A stretch of 36,988 bases of DNA from IMG/VR virus record IMGVR_UViG_3300017950_000002, positions 1 to 36,988 of that record; one strand, 5' to 3'. The notes below the pieces were generated by a model. It saw only the letters and a list, made by a program, of their open reading frames with translations. It made no database searches and was not told where the DNA came from. Below are positions 28,755-36,507 of the stretch, in pieces. Origin of the DNA: a virus. The position numbers and the translations under genes are program-made. Every line of letters begins with the position of its first letter. Position 1 is the first letter of the stretch.

Positions 28755-30175
28755 GATATGCCTCCATAGTTCACGCGGTAGTAACCATCAGGGAACTGAA
28801 TAACAAGATCCGGTCTGGTCTGCATGACATCTTGAGCAAGTACGCCCATATCTGAGCCAGTTTTTCCAAGAACAAACTTGGCCTGCTTCTTCCAATCCCA
28901 CGCATACAAGTTGTAACCGCCCGGGGTCTTGCCAACCCTACGGATATTTTTCTTTAACCTAACGTCAGAGCCAAGCAGCATAGACGCCCAGCCAAACAAA
29001 CCCGGATCGCTAGTTGTGGTCTGAGACTGCGGAGCCTGAGTGACGCCCAAAGCCTGAGCCAGATAGCCGAGAGCAGTTCCGGGCTGCCCTTGATAAGCGC
29101 CATACTGTCCTTTTGCCGCGTCCATAAGGTTTTGCTGAAGCATCTGTTGCAGTAGACCCTGCTGCTGCATACCCTGCAAGGCAGATTGCGCCTGAGTAAA
29201 TCCGAGGTTTCCGAGGTTAGCTAGTTGCTGACCAGCGCCCAATCTCATGCCAGCGCCCTGTAATCCAGCCGCCTGATTAGCGAGATTGGCTTGCAACTCC
29301 TGCTGCCTAAAGCCGCTTCTAGCCGCATTGATCGCAGCCTGATTCGCCAGTGAAGCCTGCAAGCCTGCCTGCTGATTAGCCATGCCTGCTTGAAATCCGG
29401 TTGCCTGATTCGCCAGAGCGGCTTGTAGCGCCTGCTGAGCGTTAAGCTGACCCGCCTGTTGACGCCTTGCAACATCCTGCTGTGCAAGCTGTGCAGCCGT
29501 TGTGAAGCCTTGCTGCCTCAGTTGACCACCCGTCCTCGCTTGCTGCTCTAACGCATTGCGGGCTATCTCAGCCTCCATAAGAGCGCCCCTTGAGCCACCA
29601 AACGCGCCAGCGGCTTGTGCCTGTGCAGCCGCCTGATTTGCCTGCATTAAGCGATTGCGCTCAATATCAGCCATAGATTGATCTATGACCTCAGTAGTGT
29701 AGGGGTTATAGAATCGCTCTATGTCTGCTTGCGTAGTTTGTGCCGCCTCCATGCCGGGGGAGGAAACGCGCTCAAACCCAAGATTAAAATCTGCACCAAT
29801 CCTAGATGGGTCATACCGGGTGGCAGACACATTCATAGGCTGATAACCCATGATGTCTCTTGCCCCTCCCATAGCGTCATATATGCTTTGGGATGCAGCT
29901 TGAAACATATTAGGTGTGCCAGTGGTTTGCCCAGCGGCTGGTGAAGTAGGCACAGGCGTCCTGCCGCCAGTTTCATTTGGAATAATTGCAGGCTGAACAG
30001 TTCCTTGAGCTACAGCAAATCCTTGACCTGTTGTGTCTGCTGGCGGCGGATTCACAACCCCGCCCCCTTTCCCGCCAATAGACCCAAGTTTATAAGGGCC
30101 TTGCGGCAGCTGACCCTCTGGGGGCATGGCTGGAATTGATCCCGGAGCGCGCATATTGCCTACTGAGCCGCCCAT
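28751..30175 (-). CDS. Structural protein with Ala/Gln helix and C-terminal S74-type domain, 474 aa
   Basis: Residues 1-110 are Pro/Gly-rich. Residues about 150-340 are a long Ala/Gln helix with repeated LANQAxGLQA-type units. The C-terminus from residue 403 (SDVRLKKNIRRVGKTPGGYN, then LYAWDWKK and MGVLAQDV) is an S74 intramolecular chaperone with the Ser-Asp cleavage dyad. It stops at YYRVNYGGIS and so lacks the C-terminal helix usually found in S74 domains. Autocleavage after trimer folding is expected by family. It could be a tail-needle-like or other trimeric component. Confidence 0.7.
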   Translation of the reverse strand: MGGSVGNMRAPGSIPAMPPEGQLPQGPYKLGSIGGKGGGVVNPPPADTTGQGFAVAQGTVQPAIIPNETGGRTPVPTSPAAGQTTGTPNMFQAASQSIYDAMGGARDIMGYQPMNVSATRYDPSRIGADFNLGFERVSSPGMEAAQTTQADIERFYNPYTTEVIDQSMADIERNRLMQANQAAAQAQAAGAFGGSRGALMEAEIARNALEQQARTGGQLRQQGFTTAAQLAQQDVARRQQAGQLNAQQALQAALANQATGFQAGMANQQAGLQASLANQAAINAARSGFRQQELQANLANQAAGLQGAGMRLGAGQQLANLGNLGFTQAQSALQGMQQQGLLQQMLQQNLMDAAKGQYGAYQGQPGTALGYLAQALGVTQAPQSQTTTSDPGLFGWASMLLGSDVRLKKNIRRVGKTPGGYNLYAWDWKKQAKFVLGKTGSDMGVLAQDVMQTRPDLVIQFPDGYYRVNYGGIS

Positions 30176-30663
30176 TATATAAACCTCCCCATGTCAAAGT
30201 TTGGAGGCCACGGCAGATAATGAGGATATCCCGGCGGCCTACCGCCTTCCCCCGGTGCGGGGAAGTTTGGGTTTGTTTCTTCTGTTCCGTAAGGCGTAAA
30301 AAACCTATTATACGCGGCAGCCTGCCTTGGATTTCTAGCCTCAAACTCGGCTCTAGCCTGCTCAAACAGATCCCCAGAAGAGTATCCCCTAAGCCCCCCA
30401 GCAAACTCCTGCGCTTCGGGGAATCCGGCTAATGCACTTCCGCCCGGAGCCGCAAGCCCGTAAGCTGCGGCAGCATCATAAGCGCCCTGCATCCCAGCCT
30501 CTTGCATTGGCGTGAATGCGGCTACATCTGGGCCATAGTATGGCATATAGCCTATCTCGCCCATCGCAGACGCCTTGCGGAGATTTTCTTGCATGGCTTT
30601 TTCAGCCCATGCTGGAATCTCTACCTTCGTGGATTGACTTCCGCCTTTTCCGCCGCCGCCCAT
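30175..30663 (-). CDS. Gly-rich structural-region protein, 162 aa
   Basis: It begins MGGGGKGGSQSTKVEIPAWA and then EKAMQENLRKASAMGEIGYM, PYYGPDVAAFTPMQEAGMQG. This N-terminus occurs in other marine phage proteins next to S74-type proteins. The C-terminal third is Pro-rich (GEGGRPPGYPHYLPWPPNF). The stop overlaps the next ATG. It is probably a partner of the 474-residue protein; function is unknown. Confidence 0.6.
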   Translation of the reverse strand: MGGGGKGGSQSTKVEIPAWAEKAMQENLRKASAMGEIGYMPYYGPDVAAFTPMQEAGMQGAYDAAAAYGLAAPGGSALAGFPEAQEFAGGLRGYSSGDLFEQARAEFEARNPRQAAAYNRFFTPYGTEETNPNFPAPGEGGRPPGYPHYLPWPPNFDMGRFI

Positions 30664-30664
30664 A

Positions 30665-31033
30665 TTAAATTTCCTTCGCTAAACTCGTTAAATAAGGCCT
30701 GTAGCCTTTTTCGTTTAAAACCCTTTGCCACCCCTTACGACCGGCAATGCTCATTATTGTGCAGCCATTTATCTTGGCGTAATACACAGCCGACTCATCC
30801 ATATCAACTATCGTATCCATGTTTCCGCCAGCAAGAAAAACGTGAAAAGCCCTTTTTCTTGGATACACAATTATCTCTGTAATGGCGCAGGCATCTTCAG
30901 CAGGCCAAAACTGCATCGCTCCCGTTTTGACCGCGTAAACGATGTCTTCAAACTCATGGGTATTACCACCCCTATCTAAAGCCGCCTCTATCCACGGCCT
31001 GCATCTTTCAAGTTCTGCGTCAAGCTCTTCCAT
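30665..31033 (-). CDS. GNAT-like fold protein, 122 aa
   Basis: The protein has CRPWIEAALDRGGNTHEFED, GAMQFWPAEDACAITEIIVY and a late CTIMSIAGRKGWQRVLNEKG segment. I recognise this pattern in small phage proteins of the structural region related to the acetyltransferase fold, including the G-RKGW-x-RVL motif. Whether it binds acetyl-CoA is unclear because no standard Q/RxxGxG/A loop is visible. It may be an assembly factor. Confidence 0.6.
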   Translation of the reverse strand: MEELDAELERCRPWIEAALDRGGNTHEFEDIVYAVKTGAMQFWPAEDACAITEIIVYPRKRAFHVFLAGGNMDTIVDMDESAVYYAKINGCTIMSIAGRKGWQRVLNEKGYRPYLTSLAKEI

Positions 31034-31044
31034 TATACCATTAG

Positions 31045-31695
31045 CTATTGGCTAATTCTTACGATACTCAGCGTTGAAGAAGGCGCTGCTGGCTCGCTCG
31101 CTATTGAACTAGCAATTGCCTCTAGCTTGCCGCTGGCATCATCTACAGCCGCCATAACCTTCAGCGTGTCCTCGGCATTTACAGTAAATAATGCAGTCCT
31201 AGACACCACCAGCGCAGCGTTGTTTTGATGTAGAGCATTCTTCATCGTGCTGTTTGACACGTTTGATCCATTGATCTGGGGCCAAAACGCGAAATTAACC
31301 GTACTAGATGATGATGAGGAGATTTGTGCCGAAAAAGACACCATGTATTTTCCAGCCTCCTCAAAGGTAATCTCACTCCCCGATACACTCAGCCCAGTGT
31401 TATTGCTGTCTGCCGTGTAACTTAATGCTGTTGCCGTATTCGCTGTAAACGTCACGTTTGAGCTAATGTAAAAAAATCCATATCCGTCAGCTAGGACAAT
31501 CTGGCGAAACTCACTGCCTTTAGATACAACCGGGTAGCCGTCAGTGTCCCATAAGATGATACCGTCATTTGTTGCCTTATCATCTGCATCTTTGAAAGCA
31601 ACAGTTGACCTGACTCTTGACAAGTAGTCAGATAAATCTTCTGCCCACTGATCCGGGTTGTCCGGTGCGTAGGGTGGCGGTCGCTCTCTACTCAA
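31045..31695 (-). CDS. Tail protein with C1q-like beta domain, 216 aa
   Basis: The N-terminus PPPYAPDNPDQWAEDLSDYL is an attachment-like helix seen in other phage tail proteins. Residues about 85-210 form a jelly-roll of C1q/TNF type: TALSYTADSNNTGLSVSGSE, ITFEEAGKYMVSFSAQISSS and VNFAFWPQINGSNVSNSTM. Such domains trimerise and bind surface ligands. The start is an uncommon TTG at 31695, overlapping the hub stop as TTGA with a G-rich ribosome-binding site. A receptor-contact role is inferred. Confidence 0.7.
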   Translation of the reverse strand: MSRERPPPYAPDNPDQWAEDLSDYLSRVRSTVAFKDADDKATNDGIILWDTDGYPVVSKGSEFRQIVLADGYGFFYISSNVTFTANTATALSYTADSNNTGLSVSGSEITFEEAGKYMVSFSAQISSSSSSTVNFAFWPQINGSNVSNSTMKNALHQNNAALVVSRTALFTVNAEDTLKVMAAVDDASGKLEAIASSIASEPAAPSSTLSIVRISQ

Positions 31696-33626
31696 CGCCT
31701 ACCGCCCCCAGAAGCCCGCATCCGTAAATCACCAAACCGCCAGTTATTGCCTTCGCCGCCATCAATCCGCAGCTTCACTTGCCGCCCGGTAAACCTAACG
31801 CTCATTGGATTGGCGGGGTTATATGGCCCGTGAGTGGTTTCTGTATCATTTGGATAGAACTTGGTCTTAAACTTCAAGGACACTTCGCCCTGAGTATCTT
31901 CCTCTGGGATCACCTCTGTAACGCGAGCAACAGTGTCTCCATCTGCAAAATCAATTGGCCCTGACTCCAAAAATACTGACGCGCTTTCATGACCAAAGCC
32001 GGTTTCATGGCGATAAGCCGCGCTGTTTGCCACCCACCAAGGCTCTTGGAATGGCCCGCTGTCAACGCCAGTTGACCTCGTTAAATCACCTATCAGCCAA
32101 TGATTCTCCCTGTAATCATAGGCGACATACTTATTGCACTCATCCGCACCATTTGCCGGATAAAACCACCAGACCTCATTAAACTTTTGGTTTGCAACGC
32201 ACCAGCCGTGGCTAACCTTAGACCTGTTTATCTCGGTGAAAACCTTATCATGCACCTCACAGGGAAGCACTCTGGCCTGCGTTCCGTCATAAAAAAAGAA
32301 GTTATTTTTGCCCATCCAAAACGCGCTCGGGCCAACAGATGCCAGCATATTCTTGCCAACAAGACCGCATGAGTCACCAATCTTTTGGAAGCCAAATACT
32401 GTGGGCGGCCCCTGATATGTCGCCGTCCAACAGTCCGTGGTTGTGAGCAGCAGCGTTCTGCCCCTAACAGATACGCCAGCCACCAATGATCCAGATGTTT
32501 GAAGCTCGATATCGCCAGCCTCATTAATCACGCTGGGCTGCCATTCATACAGATTTTCTCTGTCGCACCACTGAACCTTTCGGGGATTGCCTCCAGCCCT
32601 CAAGGCAAAAACAAAACGCTCTGCCGTTACAACAAGCCCATAATTGCTAGTCGGAACTTCTGTCGGGTTTGCCGTTGTGCCGTCAGCGATGTCAACGACA
32701 AGTGCGTTGGCAGAAACCTTTGTCATCGGAGTTGTTGTTGGAGCCAAAGCCCATGCAGACATATCTAGCTCATAAATCTGACCGTCAGAGTTAGATACCG
32801 CTAGTAAGTCCTCACCCCAGTTTGCCAGCGTCCACACCGTTGCCTCCGCAATGGTAAAGTCTTCCTCTCGCTCTACACCGTAGTTTCCACTTCCATAGGT
32901 GCTGCCGCCATAACCAGTGTTCTGTGACGCCTCCGCAGTCCCTGACGGAACAGGGCTTGGGGTTATGTCATAAGAGGATCCATTGCCGTCAATGATCGCA
33001 ATCCGGTTGTATGACGCGGATGCAAAATATGGATTATTGGAGTTGTTTACCCATGTATGGCTGGCCCGATACTTTCTATCCTTTTTGTAAACCCGAAACT
33101 TTGATATGACACCCTCAGCATCCGTGTAAACAGAAAACCCACTATTTGATGCGCTAGTCAAGGGATTGCCGGTCGTGATTTCCTGCGTAATCTTGGTTAT
33201 ACCGTCTACATCCGCTGTTGTAATCGCGGTTCCAGAAACACCGTCCAGCTTTGGCAGAATGGTTCCAGAAACCAATGACTCAATAGTAATCTCAACAAAA
33301 TATGTTGTACCGGCTTCTAAGGATGCAGAGGCATCTCGAAACACCTCGCCAGTACCATTGATATCAAAGGTTATCTCTCCATCAGTGGTATTTTGGCTGA
33401 TCGTCCCCGTTCCGCTGGCAAGCGTTACAGACCATCCGGTTGCATCGGTAAAGTCGCCATTGGTGATTAGTTGCTCAACGTCAGCAAAATACACCCAGCC
33501 GCCAACAGGCTGTGCGGAGTTATTAGTCCAGCGTACAAGGCTAGAGTCTAGCCACCTTCCCTTGGAGTCTAGCTCGTTGCCGTGATTATAGATCCCGGCT
33601 GGTATGTCAACCTTGACAAGCGGCAT
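31692..33626 (-). CDS. Tail hub, P22 gp10-like, with inserted jelly-roll module, 644 aa
   Basis: The start is ATG 33626 in a TAATG overlap (MPLVKVDIPAGIYNHGNELD). The stabilisation-protein body includes RWLDSSLVRWTNNSAQPVGG, then after an insertion ASHTWVNNSNNPYFASASYN and NRIAIIDGNGSSYDITPSPV, and beta-propeller strands such as KVQWCDRENLYEWQP, DCWTATYQGPPTVFGFQKIG and MGKNNFFFYDG. This matches P22 gp10-type hubs that close the portal channel and carry the needle. Residues about 51-182 interrupt the fold with ITNGDFTDATGWSVTLASG and further beta strands, the signature of a carbohydrate-binding-module-like domain. Confidence 0.8.
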   Translation of the reverse strand: MPLVKVDIPAGIYNHGNELDSKGRWLDSSLVRWTNNSAQPVGGWVYFADVEQLITNGDFTDATGWSVTLASGTGTISQNTTDGEITFDINGTGEVFRDASASLEAGTTYFVEITIESLVSGTILPKLDGVSGTAITTADVDGITKITQEITTGNPLTSASNSGFSVYTDAEGVISKFRVYKKDRKYRASHTWVNNSNNPYFASASYNRIAIIDGNGSSYDITPSPVPSGTAEASQNTGYGGSTYGSGNYGVEREEDFTIAEATVWTLANWGEDLLAVSNSDGQIYELDMSAWALAPTTTPMTKVSANALVVDIADGTTANPTEVPTSNYGLVVTAERFVFALRAGGNPRKVQWCDRENLYEWQPSVINEAGDIELQTSGSLVAGVSVRGRTLLLTTTDCWTATYQGPPTVFGFQKIGDSCGLVGKNMLASVGPSAFWMGKNNFFFYDGTQARVLPCEVHDKVFTEINRSKVSHGWCVANQKFNEVWWFYPANGADECNKYVAYDYRENHWLIGDLTRSTGVDSGPFQEPWWVANSAAYRHETGFGHESASVFLESGPIDFADGDTVARVTEVIPEEDTQGEVSLKFKTKFYPNDTETTHGPYNPANPMSVRFTGRQVKLRIDGGEGNNWRFGDLRMRASGGGRR

Positions 33627-34117
33627 TAGGCGGTGAATCCAACAAATGACCCGTAAAGCTGAGAACCAACTTTCCACAACTGCACCCAGTTGTCATTCGT
33701 TGCGTGAAGAGTTGGCGCGCTGCCATAAACCCACTTCATGGTAGGCCACGTTACCGTGTCAGATCCTACGGATGATATCTGCAAGGTAACAAACTGCCCC
33801 GCAGATAAGCTGTCGGTAATCGTCACGTTGCCGGTCATGGCAATTGTTTGGATAGTGCCATTTGATGCAGACACATCAACCGTGCCTGATGCGCCAGCAC
33901 TATAAACCTCTTCCGTAATTGAGCCGCTAATATCAAGAGAAACAACAGCAGTTAGCGTCAATGCGTCAGCCGTAATGCCGTCGATATTGATATCCGCGCC
34001 GCCACCATTAAGGATGGTATCTAGCGATGTCCAGTTGCTGTTTAGCTTCGTACCCCATGCGTTTGCATCGCCACCAATAGATGGTAGGTCAAAGCTAAAA
34101 TTTGTTGTCGTAGCCAT
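33626..34117 (-). CDS. Short tail-fibre protein, 163 aa
   Basis: The start MATTTNFSFDLPSIGGDANA followed by WGTKLNSNWTSLDTILNG is a standard N-terminal module of phage tail fibres that attaches to the tail. The rest is beta-rich (TVDVSASNGTIQTIAMTGNV, then FVTLQISSVGSDTVTWP) and ends WKVGSQLYGSFVGFTA. The length is short for a fibre, so it may be an attachment adaptor for other fibres. It lies directly upstream of the hub gene. Confidence 0.75.
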   Translation of the reverse strand: MATTTNFSFDLPSIGGDANAWGTKLNSNWTSLDTILNGGGADINIDGITADALTLTAVVSLDISGSITEEVYSAGASGTVDVSASNGTIQTIAMTGNVTITDSLSAGQFVTLQISSVGSDTVTWPTMKWVYGSAPTLHATNDNWVQLWKVGSQLYGSFVGFTA

Positions 34118-34144
34118 GTGTAATCTCTCTTGTGATGCCCTATT

Positions 34145-35035
34145 TTACACCGTGTTTGTGGATGGGTATTGCCTACTCTGCCCGGGCCATATAATCCTTA
34201 CTGCGCCATGATCGCCAGCTAAACCAGCATAGCCTGCGTCTGGGTTAAGGTATCTCGCGCCTGCCCTTGACGGCGCACCACCTCCATATCCCGTGGTTCC
34301 ACCGATGACGCTTCCGTTTGATGACCCAACGCCACCATCCACAGCATTAGGGCCGCTTCCTGCGCCTCCAGCGCCATTTGCACCCTCGCCAAAAATCGCA
34401 GTGCCTCCACCATCTCCGCCGGCTCCCGGGATATAATAAGACCCGCCAAGAGTGCCTGATGACCCTCCTCCGCCAGCGCCACCAGCGCCATCAGTGCCGT
34501 AATCTTGCTGATAGTCGCCACCCACACCACCAACGCCAGAATAGCCGCCAGCGCCACCACCACCATTCCCCTCTCTGTTGTCAGCGCCTAGTCCGCCTGC
34601 GCCACCAGCGTTGGAGTCAGAAGACAGCGCATCGCCATCAATAAAAACAGAATCCTGAGAGGTTGAATTTGCACCCCCTTTGCCACCGGGTGCGCGGAAA
34701 AGCAAAGTGCCACCACGCGATATGGTGGTTGATCCACCGTGACCGCCGGGATATCCGCTGGAAGAATAAGCACCAGCCGTACCACCAGCGCCCACCACTA
34801 CCGTTAAAGTTTCGCCTGCGGTTACAAGAAATGTGGCATAAACCAATGCGCCACCCGCTCCACCCTCAACTGTAGATCCGTAAAAGTTCGCAGAGCTACC
34901 GCCGCCACCGCCGATCATGACGGCAGATACCATGTTGACGTTATCCGGCACGGTAAAAGAATAAGATCCGCTAGACGTATAAGCCTGAGAGCCATCTGCA
35001 GCCAAACCCTGACCTGCTATCAATGCCCTAAACAC
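34145..35035 (-). CDS. Glycine-rich adhesin-like tail protein, 296 aa
   Basis: From GTG 35035 (TAGTG overlap) the protein has an N-terminal beta segment (TSSGSYSFTVPDNVNMVSAV), then a very Gly-rich body with GGAGG, GGGGAGG and similar runs, and a terminal GAVRIIWPGQSRQYPSTNT motif. This architecture resembles T4-type gp38-like adhesins, in which polyglycine-II strands form a brick carrying variable loops that bind the receptor. The end motif GAVRIIW...YPSTNT supports that comparison. It could determine host range. Confidence 0.7.
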   Translation of the reverse strand: MFRALIAGQGLAADGSQAYTSSGSYSFTVPDNVNMVSAVMIGGGGGSSANFYGSTVEGGAGGALVYATFLVTAGETLTVVVGAGGTAGAYSSSGYPGGHGGSTTISRGGTLLFRAPGGKGGANSTSQDSVFIDGDALSSDSNAGGAGGLGADNREGNGGGGAGGYSGVGGVGGDYQQDYGTDGAGGAGGGGSSGTLGGSYYIPGAGGDGGGTAIFGEGANGAGGAGSGPNAVDGGVGSSNGSVIGGTTGYGGGAPSRAGARYLNPDAGYAGLAGDHGAVRIIWPGQSRQYPSTNTV

Positions 35036-35586
35036 TAATCAAGACCCTCATCATTTCTTTCATGCGGCATCAGAACCTCCGTCCATGAAGAGCTAACCTC
35101 CGTTGCGCTAACCCAAATACTTGTTGTCTCGGTAACATCCGCCCATGCGTCTGTTGGCTCTGCCTCTAACTCCCACTTCAGCCTAACTGCAGCTAAACCT
35201 GCGCTACTTGAGTCTGACTTCAGCGCGTTAAATAAGCGTCTACCTGCCGCAACCTCTGCAGCAGAATCAGCAATAATCTTCCCGGCTCTGGAAGATAAAA
35301 ATACTGTCGGAGATGCGCTTGTTGAGGTTGGATCTGTATCTACATATCCATCAACCCAATACCCATCCGCCGCATAAACAGCGTTGGACAAAAAGCCAAC
35401 GCTTGCTAACTTTCTGGTGACGCCCGCCTTGGTGGCTGTTAGCTCCGATATAAATGCGCCGGAATACGCATCATTGCCCATTGCAACAGCGGCGGCAGAG
35501 GCAGATGAAGACGCCATCGCAACTAGCTTGGCATCTCCAACCGCATACCCTTCAGCCCAATACTCTGGCTCGACGTAATAGCTCAC
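35035..35586 (-). CDS. Hypothetical tail-region protein, 183 aa
   Basis: The start MSYYVEPEYWAEGYAVGDAK and the middle AVYAADGYWVDGYVDTDPTS repeat a Y-W-x-x-GY pattern. Residues 25-40 are Ser/Ala-rich. The C-terminus has a WADVTETTSIWVSATEVSSS strand. It is probably a small tail or fibre-attachment component. The stop overlaps the GTG of the adhesin gene. No named family. Confidence 0.6.
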   Translation of the reverse strand: MSYYVEPEYWAEGYAVGDAKLVAMASSSASAAAVAMGNDAYSGAFISELTATKAGVTRKLASVGFLSNAVYAADGYWVDGYVDTDPTSTSASPTVFLSSRAGKIIADSAAEVAAGRRLFNALKSDSSSAGLAAVRLKWELEAEPTDAWADVTETTSIWVSATEVSSSWTEVLMPHERNDEGLD

Positions 35587-36050
35587 GCATTACCCACTAT
35601 ATGAACCATGCCACCAACAATGCCAGCAGCAACCAAAGCGCCCAAAAGTATAAGGATTCCATCAAATACCATCCGCTGCCGTCTTCGCTGCTTGTAAATG
35701 ACCTTCTCCCGCCTTGCCTTTATTTCCCTGCGGAGCGCGATCATCTCTTGATACGTCTCTGTGCCATAAGCCCAGATAATCAATTCCCTGATCTGCTTTT
35801 CCTGCTCCTCCAGCTTTTTCTTGGCGATTACACTGTTAAGCGCCTGCTGTTCTACTGTCTGCCCGTCAAATAGCTTTTTGAATACCCCCGGACTCTCTGC
35901 CTCTTTCTCGGCCTCTCTAATATCTGCCGCGAACGTATACCAAGCGCCCAGCTTTTGAGCTACAGACTCAATCTCTGCCCCTCGTTCCACTAATGTCTGG
36001 ATGCCCTTGAACGTAGTCGAGGCCATCGCTATAAGGGACAGCGGATCCAT
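35583..36050 (-). CDS. Coiled-coil/TM structural-region protein, 155 aa
   Basis: Helical from MASTTFKGIQTLVERGAEIE through the charged middle (LEEQEKQIRELIIWAYGTET, then ALRREIKARREKVIYKQRRR), then a C-terminal membrane helix at about 130-150 (ILILLGALVAAGIVGGMVHI). I recall similar proteins in tailed marine phages, including T4-like cyanophages, of unknown function. A virion protein that reaches the membrane during infection is possible. The stop overlaps the next ATG. Confidence 0.65.
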   Translation of the reverse strand: MDPLSLIAMASTTFKGIQTLVERGAEIESVAQKLGAWYTFAADIREAEKEAESPGVFKKLFDGQTVEQQALNSVIAKKKLEEQEKQIRELIIWAYGTETYQEMIALRREIKARREKVIYKQRRRQRMVFDGILILLGALVAAGIVGGMVHIVGNA

Positions 36051-36199
36051 TAGTCATCGCTTTCTTCTGGCTCGACCTGACTTTCAGCCTGCTCTTTGAT
36101 CTTAACAATCAGGGGCCATGCACCCGTCTTGGTGGGCAAATCGCCCAATACGCCAAGGATTGCGTTTACTTCTTCTACACTCAACTCTAGGTTAATCAC
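36050..36199 (-). CDS. Small conserved-looking protein, 49 aa
   Basis: From GTG 36199 (GTGA overlap with the upstream stop) the protein reads MINLELSVEEVNAILGVLGD, then LPTKTGAWPLIVKIKEQAES and an acidic end. The VEEVNAxLxxLGxLPTKTGxWPLxxKI motif is one I recognise from many tailed phages near tail-fibre genes. Function is unknown. The TAA overlaps the next ATG as TAATG. Confidence 0.7.
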   Translation of the reverse strand: MINLELSVEEVNAILGVLGDLPTKTGAWPLIVKIKEQAESQVEPEESDD

Positions 36200-36504
36200 C
36201 AAGATACTCCCGTTCCATTTGTAGGATTAGCTTGCTCTGCAATCTGTGCATCAATAGCCGCTTCAATGGAGGACACTTGCTCGTCACCCAGAGCCGCCTT
36301 AGCCCAGCCAACAGCCGTTGCTTCGGTAATGTCATCCCACTCTACAAACGACTCTCCGGGTGCCTCAAGGCCAACGGTGCCGTATGAAGAACCAGAGCCA
36401 TCTCCGTCCTCTTTAGATACACGCCAGTGTACGGTGTTGACTACGTTGGTGTGTCCGTCTTGTGACACGGTGTAGTCCATTGCTGATACAGTCCAGTTAA
36501 ACAT
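36196..36504 (-). CDS. Tail-region protein resembling DUF7936, 102 aa
   Basis: It begins MFNWTVSAMDYTVSQDGHTN, then VVNTVHWRVSKEDGDGSGSS YGTVGL (split for display), DDITEATAVGWAKAALGD and a C-terminal helix IEAAIDAQIAEQANP. This matches a small phage family usually found next to tail fibres; I recall it as DUF7936. GGAGC precedes the ATG. It follows the long fibre directly and may be a fibre-attachment or assembly protein. Confidence 0.7.
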   Translation of the reverse strand: MFNWTVSAMDYTVSQDGHTNVVNTVHWRVSKEDGDGSGSSYGTVGLEAPGESFVEWDDITEATAVGWAKAALGDEQVSSIEAAIDAQIAEQANPTNGTGVSW

Positions 36505-36507
36505 AGG

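Noticed and set aside
33166-33585. 139-codon plus-strand open frame
   Set aside because: It is antisense to the tail hub and reflects the hub's Thr/Asp/Gly-rich codons. No domain is recognisable.
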